Source of the DNA: Nonomuraea ceibae
Lineage (GTDB): Bacteria; Actinomycetota; Actinomycetes; Streptosporangiales; Streptosporangiaceae
NCBI RefSeq assembly: GCF_019396325.1
Contig: NZ_JAHKRO010000046.1
Coordinates: 1 to 64,000 of the forward strand
Direction: 5' to 3'
Length of the DNA stretch: 64,000 nt
Part shown: piece after piece, positions 1 through 6,675 of the stretch
Numbering within the stretch: position 1 is the first letter of the stretch
Layout: every line of letters begins with the position of its first letter
Made by a program: the position numbers and the translations under genes
The notes under the pieces: generated by a model
Database searches by the model: none
Seen by the model: the letters and a program-made list of their open reading frames with translations, nothing else
Told to the model about the DNA's origin: nothing

Positions 1-155
1 ACCCGGCCCTTCCACTTCTCGTTGCCCAGCAGCCAGTCGAACGACTCGGTCTGCAGGGCGAGAAGGTCAGGAACTTCGAGGGGCTCCTGGATGCGCGAAA
101 AAGAGACGCGACGGGGACCGGCGGGTACGGCGGAGGCGTTGCGCGAGGCTGCCAA
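1..155 (-). CDS. rpoB: RNA polymerase beta subunit, N-terminal fragment
   Basis: Only the first 51 codons are in the window; the gene continues past the left edge. The minus-strand product starts LAASRNAS and contains FSRIQEPLEVPDLLALQT and SFDWLLGNEKWKGR, the invariant N-terminus of actinobacterial RpoB, the catalytic beta subunit of RNA polymerase. The start is TTG at 153-155, preceded by GGAAGG at normal spacing. No ATG or GTG fits better, and TTG is the rpoB start I recall from Streptomyces. It lies downstream of rplL on the same strand, as expected. The identification is secure; only the rest of the protein is missing. Confidence 0.97.
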   Translation of the reverse strand, partial: MAASRNASAVPAGPRRVSFSRIQEPLEVPDLLALQTESFDWLLGNEKWKGR

Positions 156-258
156 CAGATGTCCTTCCGAGGGCTCGCGGCGGACTGACTACACGCACGC
201 CAGACAACCTCGCAACGTGAGCAGCGGAGCGGGTCGTCAAAGGGCAGCGCAAAGGGGC

Positions 259-287
259 AGTGTAGCCGAACGGCACACGCCTGTCCA
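259..287 (-). promoter_or_regulatory. rpoB promoter
   Basis: On the minus strand TGGACA (282-287) is followed after exactly 17 bases by TACACT (259-264), a near-consensus housekeeping sigma promoter for an actinomycete. It predicts a start site near 252 and a leader of about 97 nt before rpoB. This would let rpoBC be transcribed independently of the rplJL unit upstream. Inferred from sequence only. Confidence 0.65.
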
Positions 288-472
288 CTTCGCTCTCGCT
301 GCATGCTCCACGTTGGTCGCAGCATCGCCCGTCCGAGCGTAAACGTCAAGCCCGTTAGGCCGACTTTTAGCCGACTTAGGGCCCGGACGCTGGGTTTTCT
401 CCCCTGTGTGATCGGTCGCCTACCGCCAGGCCCAAGACGATACCCGCGAACGGGGGCGGTTAACGCTCCGTC

Positions 473-532
473 ACACCGGGGGTCGAACCCATGCCGACAA
501 CCGGTGTAGCAGTGACGGGGATACCCATCCCC
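473..532 (-). repeat. Two inverted repeats after the rplL-region operon
   Basis: ACACCGG (473-479) pairs with CCGGTGT (501-507), and GGGGAT (517-522) pairs perfectly with ATCCCC (527-532) around a 4-nt loop. They lie about 60-115 bp after the stop of the last small membrane-protein gene and upstream of the rpoB promoter. The simplest reading is transcript termination or 3'-end protection of the rplJL unit. There is no clear U-tract, so this is tentative. Confidence 0.4.
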
Positions 533-590
533 AAGGCTTCGCCAAACCTGAATTTTGATAACAATTGAAGGTCGCGCCACGCCCGAGCCC

Positions 591-1088
591 TCAGGCGCTG
601 CCGATCAGCGTCGACAGGTCGGCCACCAGCCAGCGGGAATCTTGCCACACCATGACGAACCTGGCGCGGTTCTGGCTGACCTGTTGCTGCGGCTCGGCCT
701 TCCCGGTGATCGCCTTGACCGTACCCGTGTTCACGAACAGAAGAACCTCGACGCGCCCGGGTTCGGCCCGTTCGACCGCCGCGGCCACGACCGAGGCGGT
801 CTGCACCGTCTTCTGGGCCTTCGCCTTGGCCACCAGCGTGCCCGACAGCTCCCGGTAGTATCGGGTCAGCGCGCCGGTCGTGTGCCGGCCGGCCCGCGCC
901 AGGTCCTGCTCCACCGTGCGATAGTCGTAGGAGAGCAGATCAGGCGCGACGGCCCGGGCGGCGGCCATCGCCTCGGTCCCCGACCTCTCGCTGTCGTGCA
1001 GCGCCTTGTAGTCGAGCAGCAGCATCGCGCACGCGACGCCGAGCGCGAGCGTCAGCACCGCCAGCAGCACGGTCGCGATCCGCCTCAC
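591..1088 (-). CDS. Mce-associated-like membrane protein (second of pair)
   Basis: A 165-residue protein with an N-terminal membrane anchor (about residues 5-25) and a soluble domain containing LLSYDYRTVEQDL and a C-terminal FVMVWQDSRWLVADL. This layout (single TM, a YDYRT(V/I) segment, a tryptophan-rich beta-strand end) is typical of actinobacterial Mce-associated proteins, which have an NTF2-like fold. Its start is GTG at 1086-1088, overlapping the TGA of the upstream paralogue by 4 nt (GTGA), so the pair is translationally coupled. The two share the S(L/Y)DYRT segment and probably arose by duplication. No mce genes are near, so a role in lipid import is not supported. The molecular function is unknown. 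Confidence 0.7.
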   Translation of the reverse strand: MRRIATVLLAVLTLALGVACAMLLLDYKALHDSERSGTEAMAAARAVAPDLLSYDYRTVEQDLARAGRHTTGALTRYYRELSGTLVAKAKAQKTVQTASVVAAAVERAEPGRVEVLLFVNTGTVKAITGKAEPQQQVSQNRARFVMVWQDSRWLVADLSTLIGSA

Positions 1089-1573
1089 ACCTGCACCGCC
1101 TTCGACACCAGCCACACGCCGCCGGTCCTGGCCAGGTCCATCTCCCACCGGTAGAAGCGCTCCTGCGGCGCGTTGCGGGAGCCGTCCCAGCGGATCTGCA
1201 CGTCGGCGACCACGAGCGCCTTGGCCGTGCGCGGGCCGATCGACACCAGCCCGGTGGCGCGCACGACGCCCTCCTGGACGACCTTGCCCGACTTCGTGGT
1301 GTCCTTGAGCTTGCCCGCCCCGGCCTCGTACTCGGCCCGCGCGGCCCCCGTCGAGGTGGCCAGGATGCGGGCCACGTCCGCGTCGATGGTGCGGTAGTCG
1401 AGCGAGAGCAGGTTGACCGCGTGGGTGCGGGCGGCCAGCAGCACCGCCTGCCGGTCGTCCCAGGCGGCCTGCGCGTCGCGGTCCTGGACGACGAGCCAGG
1501 TGGCGGCGGCGCCCAGCAGCGCCACCGCGGCGGCGAGCAGCCAGTTGAGGAGGCGGGCGGACATCGCAGCCAC
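1085..1573 (-). CDS. Mce-associated-like membrane protein (first of pair)
   Basis: A 162-residue protein with an N-terminal hydrophobic anchor (about residues 8-28) followed by a soluble domain with NLLSLDYRTIDADVARI and RFYRWEMDLARTGGVWLVSKAVQV at the end. It resembles its downstream neighbour and Mce-associated proteins of actinomycetes. The GTG start at 1573 is preceded by AAGGGGG six bases upstream; an internal ATG at 1564 is possible. It sits downstream of the rplL terminator, so read-through or a separate promoter would be needed. The function is unknown, and I know of no established role for such a protein between rplL and rpoB. Confidence 0.7.
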   Translation of the reverse strand: MAAMSARLLNWLLAAAVALLGAAATWLVVQDRDAQAAWDDRQAVLLAARTHAVNLLSLDYRTIDADVARILATSTGAARAEYEAGAGKLKDTTKSGKVVQEGVVRATGLVSIGPRTAKALVVADVQIRWDGSRNAPQERFYRWEMDLARTGGVWLVSKAVQV

Positions 1574-1669
1574 GTTCTGCCCCCTTCCGGACCGGTCGCC
1601 GGATCATAACCCGGCGCCTTCCCCCGGGTCTCTCAGACGGCTATACAGGCCCTTCTGGAGGCATGCGAA

Positions 1670-1707
1670 AGGGGCGGCACACCCGGCACCAGGGTGTGGC
1701 CGCCCCT
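1670..1707 (-). terminator. rplL terminator hairpin
   Basis: A GC-rich stem of 15 bp (1670-1684 with 1692-1707, one bulged base) around a 7-nt loop, starting 14 bp after the rplL stop codon and followed on the minus strand by TTTCGC. This is a good actinomycete terminator or attenuator. Partial read-through could feed the two small membrane-protein genes. Confidence 0.75.
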
Positions 1708-1720
1708 CAGGCGAAACGAA

Positions 1721-2113
1721 CTACTTGACGGTGACCGTGGCGCCGGCGCCCTCGAGGGCAGCCTTGGCCTTCTCCGCCTGCTCCTTGTTGACCTTGCCGT
1801 CGAAGACCGGCTTGGGAGCGCCGTCCACCAGGTCCTTGGCCTCCTTCAGGCCGAGGGACGTGAGGGCGCGGATCTCCTTGATGACCTGGATCTTCTTGTC
1901 GCCGGCGGCCTCGAGGATGACGTCGAACTCGTCCTGCTCCTCGACGGCGGCGGCCTCGCCACCGCCACCGGCGGCGGGGGCGGCGGCAACCGCGACGGGG
2001 GCGGCGGCCTTGACGTCGAAGACCTCCTCGAACTGCTTCACGAACTCGGAGAGCTCAAGAAGGGTCATCTCCTTGAACGCGTCGAGCAGCTCGTCGGTGC
2101 TGAGCTTCGCCAT
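1721..2113 (-). CDS. rplL: 50S ribosomal protein L7/L12
   Basis: A 130-residue protein: an N-terminal dimerisation domain (LSTDELLDAFKEMTLLELSEFVKQFEE), an Ala/Gly-rich hinge at about residues 35-55, and a C-terminal domain containing KKIQVIKEIRALTSLGLKEAK that recruits translation factors. It forms the ribosomal stalk with L10. Length and all landmarks are normal. It is the second gene of the rplJ-rplL unit, about 68 bp after rplJ, and is followed by a strong hairpin. Confidence 0.98.
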   Translation of the reverse strand: MAKLSTDELLDAFKEMTLLELSEFVKQFEEVFDVKAAAPVAVAAAPAAGGGGEAAAVEEQDEFDVILEAAGDKKIQVIKEIRALTSLGLKEAKDLVDGAPKPVFDGKVNKEQAEKAKAALEGAGATVTVK

Positions 2114-2181
2114 GATGTTTCCTCCGTTTACGACTTGCGAAATTTAGGAACGGGACCGCGGGTGTTGCGGCAATCCCCGTG

Positions 2182-2706
2182 TTACTCGCCCGCCTCTTCG
2201 CGCTTGGCGCGAAGGGCGTCGGCCAGCTGGGCCATGTTGGTCGGCAGCGCGGCGAACATCGCGGCAGCAGCGCTCTGCTTCGCCTTCAGGGCACCGGCCA
2301 GCTTCGCGAGGAGAACCTCACGGGACTCCAGGTCGGCGAGCTTGGTGATCTCGGTGGCGTCCAGCGTCTTGCCGTCGAGGACGCCGCCCTTGATCACCAG
2401 AAGGGGATTGGCCTTGGCGAAGTCACGCAGACCCTTGGCCGCCTCGACAACGTCGCCGTTGACGAAGGCGATCGCGGTCGGACCGGCGAGCAGGCTGTCG
2501 AGGCCCGCGAGACCGGCCTCGTTGGCCGCGATCTTGGTCAGGGTGTTCTTCGCCACGGCGAACTTCGCATTCTCACCGAGAGAGGTGCGCAGCTCCTTGA
2601 GCTGGGCAACGGTGAGACCGCGGTACTCGGTCAGAACGGCGGCAGCGCTGCCTTCGAACTCGCTCTTGAGCTCGGCAACCGCTGTCGCCTTATCCGCCCT
2701 CGCCAT
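2182..2706 (-). CDS. rplJ: 50S ribosomal protein L10
   Basis: A 174-residue protein, the base of the ribosomal stalk, binding 23S rRNA and L7/L12 dimers. It carries the L10 landmarks: VLTEYRGLTVAQLKELR, KFAVAKNTLTKIA, GPTAIAFV and a C-terminal helix rich in Ala and Lys for L12 binding. The ATG at 2704-2706 was chosen over an upstream in-frame ATG because GGAAGGAGG precedes it directly. The upstream 200 nt carry a promoter and a leader RNA through which L10(L12)4 normally represses its own synthesis. Confidence 0.97.
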   Translation of the reverse strand: MARADKATAVAELKSEFEGSAAAVLTEYRGLTVAQLKELRTSLGENAKFAVAKNTLTKIAANEAGLAGLDSLLAGPTAIAFVNGDVVEAAKGLRDFAKANPLLVIKGGVLDGKTLDATEITKLADLESREVLLAKLAGALKAKQSAAAAMFAALPTNMAQLADALRAKREEAGE

Positions 2707-2755
2707 GGGCCTCCTTCCAGATGTGCCGCCGGCGAAGGGAGTCAGAAATGAGAAC

Positions 2756-2784
2756 AGCCCCGGGCGCAGGGCGCACACGGGGCT
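2756..2784 (-). repeat. Hairpin in the rplJ leader
   Basis: AGCCCC (2756-2761) pairs with GGGGCT (2779-2784), with further GC pairing possible inside. It lies between the L10-binding leader element and the rplJ ribosome binding site, where an attenuator or expression-platform hairpin would be expected. No U-tract follows, so premature termination is only a possibility. Confidence 0.45.
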
Positions 2785-2816
2785 CACGCACATGGATCAC
2801 TCCATGCGGGGAACTC

Positions 2817-2910
2817 GCATTCACACCTGCGCGGGCCGTCCACGAAGTCGTGGATCCTTCGGTCGCCAGGCATTTGAGGCACCTGACGACGACCGGCGGT
2901 CTTCGGCAAC
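2817..2910 (-). ncRNA. L10 (rplJ) leader, autoregulatory mRNA element
   Basis: On the minus strand this stretch carries GCCGAAGACCG, then GTCAGGTGCCTCAAATGCCTG and GACCGAAGG, and finishes with GCGCAGGTGTG. From memory these short segments match those I associate with L10 leaders in Gram-positive bacteria, including the CCGAAG-type internal loop. It begins at the predicted start site of the rplJ promoter and ends about 110 nt before the rplJ start. The known role of such leaders is binding of the L10(L12)4 complex to repress rplJL. Exact boundaries need a covariance search. Confidence 0.65.
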
Positions 2911-2914
2911 GACC

Positions 2915-2943
2915 AGAGTACGGCCTGGTCGCCGAGTTTCCAA
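2915..2943 (-). promoter_or_regulatory. rplJ-rplL promoter
   Basis: TTGGAA (2938-2943) and TACTCT (2915-2920) on the minus strand, separated by exactly 17 bp, immediately after the lipoprotein stop codon. The predicted start near 2908 coincides with the 5' end of the L10 leader, which supports both calls. Confidence 0.65.
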
Positions 2944-2951
2944 ATCGCTCT

Positions 2952-3779
2952 CTAGTTGGTCGTGCCCTTGGGCAGCTCACCCACCTGGTCGGCCGGGGGC
3001 GCCTGGATGTCGACGGGCTCGTTGAAGCCCTTGAACATCAGCGCGGCGTCCATCGTGCCGCCGTCCTTGGAGCCGCTCATCGTGAGCTTGCGGGGCAGCT
3101 CGTCGGCCGCCACCCAGATGTCGAACTTGACGTCCTTGAGCTCGGCGAGGCCCTTCCTGGCCTGCTCCTGCTCCTCGGCGGGCAGCTGCCGCACGGCGGC
3201 GTCCACCGGGAACGTGCCGCTGTAGTGGGTGGTGTCCTCGCCGCCGACGCTCTCGGTGCCGACGGCCTTGACGTTCTGGGAGGCGGTGACCATCTTCGTC
3301 ACGTTGGCGAGGTCGAACTGCTGGATCTGGCCCAGCAGCTGGTCGACCTGGCCCTGCTCGCCCATCTCGGCCAGCGGCACCTTGATCCACGGCTTGGTCG
3401 CGCCGAGCATCTTGTTGAGCGCCTCGACCTTCACGTACACCGTGTCGCCCTGCAGCACCGCCCGCGCGCCGCCCGGCAGGCCCTTGCCGCCGACGTCCGC
3501 GCTGTCGAGCGTGAGGTCCACGGCCAGCTCCGGCTTGCTCTGGTAGAGCATGCGGCCCTGCACCTTGCCGGCGCCCTGGTCGGGATGCGAGACGTTGACG
3601 ACGGCGTCGACCGTGTAGGAACTGACGTCCGCCGTCCGCTGGGCGGCCTGCGCCAGCACCTCGGAGGCGGCCAGATTGACGTGGAGGGGCTGCGCGTTCG
3701 TTCCGCAACCGGCCACAGCGGCCGCGACGAGAGCGGCACCGGCCGCGGCGGTGGCGAGAGAAAACCTGCGCTTCAGCAT
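2952..3779 (-). CDS. LppX/LprG-type lipoprotein
   Basis: A 275-residue lipoprotein with a classic signal peptide and lipobox (VAGC, Cys at about residue 25). The mature part has SYTVDAVVNVSH, GRMLYQSKPELAVDLTL, a central pocket region and FDIWVAADELPRKLTMS, the pattern of the LppX/LprA/LprG (LolA-like) fold that binds and moves lipids across the envelope in actinobacteria. Lipoprotein genes between rplA and rplJ are also present in Streptomyces, so the position is conserved and not an insertion. The lipid ligand cannot be read from sequence. It precedes the rplJ promoter by only a few bases and lies downstream of the rplA terminator. Confidence 0.85.
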   Translation of the reverse strand: MLKRRFSLATAAAGAALVAAAVAGCGTNAQPLHVNLAASEVLAQAAQRTADVSSYTVDAVVNVSHPDQGAGKVQGRMLYQSKPELAVDLTLDSADVGGKGLPGGARAVLQGDTVYVKVEALNKMLGATKPWIKVPLAEMGEQGQVDQLLGQIQQFDLANVTKMVTASQNVKAVGTESVGGEDTTHYSGTFPVDAAVRQLPAEEQEQARKGLAELKDVKFDIWVAADELPRKLTMSGSKDGGTMDAALMFKGFNEPVDIQAPPADQVGELPKGTTN

Positions 3780-3896
3780 GATTCGACCCTACGTGTCGGG
3801 AGTCTGCCCGTGGCGTCTTCCCGCGACATCTCCGGGAAAACCCAGGGGCGTCCCTGACCCGTACGCGCTGACCGTACGCGCTGGGCCCGTACATGC

Positions 3897-3933
3897 GAAA
3901 AGCGCGCCCGCCCCGAAGGGAGAGCGCGCTCTT
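3897..3933 (-). terminator. rplA terminator
   Basis: AGCGCGC (3901-3907) pairs with GCGCGCT (3924-3930), and on the minus strand the stem is followed by TTTTCGC. It begins about 20 bp after the rplA stop. It probably ends the rplK-rplA transcript before the lipoprotein gene. Confidence 0.75.
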
Positions 3934-3948
3934 CTACGCGGAGGAGGC

Positions 3949-4668
3949 TCAGGCCTCCAGCTCCGCGGCGAGGCCGCGGGTGGCGTTGGGGTCGACCGGG
4001 ACGCCCGGGCCCATCGTCGTCGAGAAGGTGACCTTCTTGACGTAACGGCCCTTGGCGGCCGACGGCTTGAGACGCAGCACCTCGTCGAGCGCGGCGGCGT
4101 AGTTCTCGATGAGCTGAAGCTCGCCGAACGACGTCTTGCCGATGACGAAGTGCAGGTTGGCCTGCCGGTCGGTGCGGAACTCGATCTTGCCGCCCTTGAT
4201 CTCCGTCACGGCCTTGGCGACGTCGGGGGTCACCGTGCCGGTCTTCGGGTTGGGCATGAGACCACGCGGGCCCAGGACGCGGCCCAGGCGGCCGACCTTG
4301 CCCATGAGGTCCGGCGTGGCGACCACGGCGTCGAACTCGTTGAGCCGGTTGCCCTTGGCGATCTCGTCGATCAGCTCGTCGGCGCCGATGATGTCGGCGC
4401 CCGCCTCGCGGGCCGCCTCGGCACGGTCACCGGTCGCGAAGACCAGGACCCGGGCGGTCTTACCGGTGCCGTGCGGAAGGTTGACCGTGCCGCGCACGAT
4501 CTGGTCGGCCTTGCGAGGGTCGACGCCCAGCCGCAGCGCGACCTCGACGGTCGCGTCGAACTTGGTGGTGGACGTCTCCTTGGCCAGCTTGGCGGCCTCG
4601 GCGGGGCTGTAGAGCTTGTCGCGGTCGACCTTGGCCGCCGCGTCCTTGTGCGCCTTGCTGCGCTTCAT
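3949..4668 (-). CDS. rplA: 50S ribosomal protein L1
   Basis: A 239-residue protein of normal length, component of the mobile L1 stalk that helps release the E-site tRNA. Landmarks include TKFDATVEVALRLGVDPRKADQ, VRGTVNLPHGTGK, the LGPRGLMPNPKTGTVTPDVA signature and GRYVKKVTFSTTMGPGVPVD near the C-terminus. The ATG at 4668 follows a GGAGA-type site. It lies 59 bp after rplK in the usual operon order. Confidence 0.98.
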   Translation of the reverse strand: MKRSKAHKDAAAKVDRDKLYSPAEAAKLAKETSTTKFDATVEVALRLGVDPRKADQIVRGTVNLPHGTGKTARVLVFATGDRAEAAREAGADIIGADELIDEIAKGNRLNEFDAVVATPDLMGKVGRLGRVLGPRGLMPNPKTGTVTPDVAKAVTEIKGGKIEFRTDRQANLHFVIGKTSFGELQLIENYAAALDEVLRLKPSAAKGRYVKKVTFSTTMGPGVPVDPNATRGLAAELEA

Positions 4669-4727
4669 CTCGGTCTCCTTGTGGTCTGCGGGCCGGCGTG
4701 CGGCCCTCCCACGGTCAGGGAAAGGGG

Positions 4728-5159
4728 TCAGTCGGCGACGGTGATGCCCATCGACCGGGCGGTGCCGGCGATGATCTTCTCGGCCGCCTCGATGTCGTTG
4801 GCGTTGAGGTCGGGCATCTTCGTCTCGGCGATGCTGCGCAGCTGGTCGCGGCTGAGCTTGCCGACCTTGTCCTTGTGCGGGACCGCGCTGCCCTTGTCGA
4901 GGCCCAGAGCCTTCTTGATCAGCTCGGGCGCCGGCGGCGTCTTGGTGACGAAGGTGAAGCTGCGGTCTTCGAAGATGGTGATCTCGACGGGGATGATGTT
5001 GCCCCGCTGGGCCTCCGTGGCAGCGTTGTACTGCTTGACGAAGTCCATGATGTTGACGCCGTGCGGACCGAGGGCGGTACCGACCGGCGGGGCGGGCGTG
5101 GCCTGGCCAGCGGGAAGCTGAACCTTGACCAGCGCCGCGATCTTCTTCTTCGGAGGCAT
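4728..5159 (-). CDS. rplK: 50S ribosomal protein L11
   Basis: A 143-residue protein of the GTPase-associated centre, binding 23S rRNA. Visible landmarks are the N-terminal PPKKKIAALVKVQL, the proline-rich PAGQATPAPPVGTALGPHGVNIM and FVKQYNAAT. The start at 5159 was chosen because GGAGAAGG precedes it and because family members begin MPPKKK; an upstream in-frame ATG would add 19 residues not found in L11. Confidence 0.98.
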   Translation of the reverse strand: MPPKKKIAALVKVQLPAGQATPAPPVGTALGPHGVNIMDFVKQYNAATEAQRGNIIPVEITIFEDRSFTFVTKTPPAPELIKKALGLDKGSAVPHKDKVGKLSRDQLRSIAETKMPDLNANDIEAAEKIIAGTARSMGITVAD

Positions 5160-5222
5160 GTGTCCTTCTCCGGGTCCTGATTGCGATGCCGTCCGGACGC
5201 GGATGCGCCCGGACATGTCGGA

Positions 5223-5245
5223 GGCCGCCCTCGCGACAGGCGGCC
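5223..5245 (-). repeat. Hairpin in the rplK leader
   Basis: GGCCGCC (5223-5229) pairs with GGCGGCC (5239-5245) around a 9-nt loop, between nusG and rplK. If the promoter at 5259-5286 is used, the hairpin sits in the rplK leader; otherwise it may end the nusG transcript. The two readings cannot be separated by eye. Confidence 0.5.
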
Positions 5246-5258
5246 GACCGAACGTCTA

Positions 5259-5286
5259 AGTGTAGGTGATCGTCCTAGATCTTCGA
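5259..5286 (-). promoter_or_regulatory. Possible rplK promoter
   Basis: TACACT (5259-5264) is a good -10 hexamer on the minus strand; the -35 candidate TCGAAG (5281-5286) is poor and the spacer is 16 bp. It overlaps the nusG stop codon. Weak evidence, listed because rplKA often has its own promoter. Confidence 0.4.
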
Positions 5287-6063
5287 GACCTGGTTGAACG
5301 AGAGCTCCACCGGGGTCTCCCGGCCGAAGATCGACACGAGCACCTTGAGCTTCTGCGACTCGGGGCTGATCTCGCTCACCGAGGCGGGCAGCGTGGCGAA
5401 CGGGCCGTCCATGACCGTGACCGACTCGCCGATCTCGAACTCGACCGTGGGACCGGTGGCGGTCTTGGTCGTGGCCTTCTTGCTCTCCTCGGTGGGCTCC
5501 GGGGCGAGCAGCTTGGCGACCTCGTCGAGGCTGAGCGGGCTGGGCTTGTTGGACAGGCCGACGAAGCCGGTGACGCCGGGGGTGTTGCGCACCGCGGCCC
5601 ACGACTCGTCGGTCAGCTCCATGCGCACCAGCACGTAGCCCGGCAGCACGCGCTCCTTGACCGGGACCTTCTTGCCGCTCTTGAACTCCTGGACGGTGTG
5701 CGTCGGCACCTCGACCTGGTAGATGTAGTCCTCCATGTTGAGCGACACGTTGCGGCTCTCGATGTTGGACTTCACCCGGTTCTCATAACCGGCGTAGGAG
5801 TGGATCACGTACCACTCGCCGGGGAGCCCGCGCAGGCCGCGCTTGAACTCCTCGACCGGGTCGACGTCGGGCTGAGCGTCACCCTCGTCGTCGACGGCGG
5901 GAGACTCGTCGGCGGCCACGGGGGACTCTTCGGTCTCCTCGGCGGCCTCGTCGTCGCTCTCCGCGACGTCGTCGACGGTCTCCTCAGCGGCCTCGAAGGC
6001 CTCTTCCGGCTCGCGGTCCCGCTCGTCGCGGGAGTCGTCCGCCGGCACTGAAGACTCGGACAC
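5275..6063 (-). CDS. nusG: Transcription termination/antitermination factor NusG
   Basis: A 262-residue NusG. Residues 1-75 are an extended, strongly acidic extension typical of high-GC actinomycetes. The NGN domain follows (GEWYVIHSYAGYENRVK, RVLPGYVLVRMELTDESW, GVTGFVG), and then a C-terminal KOW domain (GESVTVMDGPFATLPASVSEI, FGRETPVELSFNQVSKI). NusG binds RNA polymerase and couples it to Rho or ribosomal protein S10. It is encoded 65 bp after secE in the standard order. Confidence 0.97.
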   Translation of the reverse strand: MSESSVPADDSRDERDREPEEAFEAAEETVDDVAESDDEAAEETEESPVAADESPAVDDEGDAQPDVDPVEEFKRGLRGLPGEWYVIHSYAGYENRVKSNIESRNVSLNMEDYIYQVEVPTHTVQEFKSGKKVPVKERVLPGYVLVRMELTDESWAAVRNTPGVTGFVGLSNKPSPLSLDEVAKLLAPEPTEESKKATTKTATGPTVEFEIGESVTVMDGPFATLPASVSEISPESQKLKVLVSIFGRETPVELSFNQVSKI

Positions 6064-6128
6064 GGTGGCTCTTCCTCTTTCGTTGAATCGAACGGCGACT
6101 GCGTCAGGCGGGCACCGGCGGAGTCAGA

Positions 6129-6368
6129 TCAGCCGAAGATTTCCAGGACGGCCCAGCCGAGGCCGGCGTCCAGCCCGTAAACGATCGCCACCATGATCGC
6201 AACGAATATCAGAACGATCGTCGTGTAGGTGACGAGCTCCTTGCGTGTCGGCCAGATGACCTTACGCAGCTCGCTGATGATCTGACGGTAGAAGAGGGCA
6301 GGAGAAGTGCGCTTCTTCTTCTCACCGCTAGGCTTGCCTGCGGTCTCGCCGCGCGTGTCGATCGCCAC
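6129..6368 (-). CDS. secE: Preprotein translocase subunit SecE
   Basis: A 79-residue single-span SecE, the clamp subunit of SecYEG. The short cytoplasmic part ends with ALFYRQIISELRKVIWPTRKELVTYT, the conserved SecE amphipathic segment, followed by one transmembrane helix (about residues 48-66). The GTG at 6366-6368 (VAIDTRGE) was chosen because AGGTGAGGA lies just upstream. The longer in-frame extension would run into the tRNA gene. Confidence 0.95.
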   Translation of the reverse strand: MAIDTRGETAGKPSGEKKKRTSPALFYRQIISELRKVIWPTRKELVTYTTIVLIFVAIMVAIVYGLDAGLGWAVLEIFG

Positions 6369-6445
6369 AGTCCTCACCTGAATCAGTCGTATCCAACGCA
6401 GTTTTGCGGCGCGCTGACACGCCTTCGTTGCGCGGACCGCACTCG

Positions 6446-6518
6446 CAGGGCACGAGGGACTCGAACCCCCAACCGCCGGTTTTGGAGACCGGTGCGCTAC
6501 CAATTGCGCCAGTGCCCT
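6446..6518 (-). tRNA. tRNA-Trp (CCA)
   Basis: A 73-nt cloverleaf on the minus strand. AGGGCAC at the 5' end pairs with GTGCCCT at the 3' end, with discriminator G. The D-arm contains GCGCAATTGGTAGCGC, the anticodon loop reads CTCCAAA with anticodon CCA, and the T-arm contains GGGTTCGAGTCCC. CCA is not encoded. It lies just upstream of secE, a common actinobacterial arrangement, and may be cotranscribed with it. Confidence 0.97.
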
Positions 6519-6675
6519 ATGTCGTCAACCACACTACCCTGATTGACTCACTGCCTGGACCGAACCGCACCCACCATGCGGCGGCACGACCTGGCGAAAA
6601 GTGTACGGGTGAATCTCCGTCACGTCGAACCATAAGCGATCGCCCAGGTCACGGGCGGCATGCGAGCATGGACAC

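Larger units (their letters stand above)
156..590 (-). other. rpoB upstream region without a gene
   Basis: About 435 bp between the second small membrane-protein gene and rpoB. It holds the rpoB promoter (259-287) and, farther upstream, two inverted repeats (473-507 and 517-532). No open frame here has a convincing start and ribosome binding site; the short frames on both strands look like chance. The roughly 97-nt untranslated leader between the predicted start site near 252 and the TTG start is unassigned. Confidence 0.6.

Noticed and set aside
470..532. tRNA-like sequence with GGGTTCGACCC near the rpoB upstream region
   Set aside because: The T-arm-like piece has no matching acceptor, D and anticodon stems; the pairing forms only two simple hairpins.
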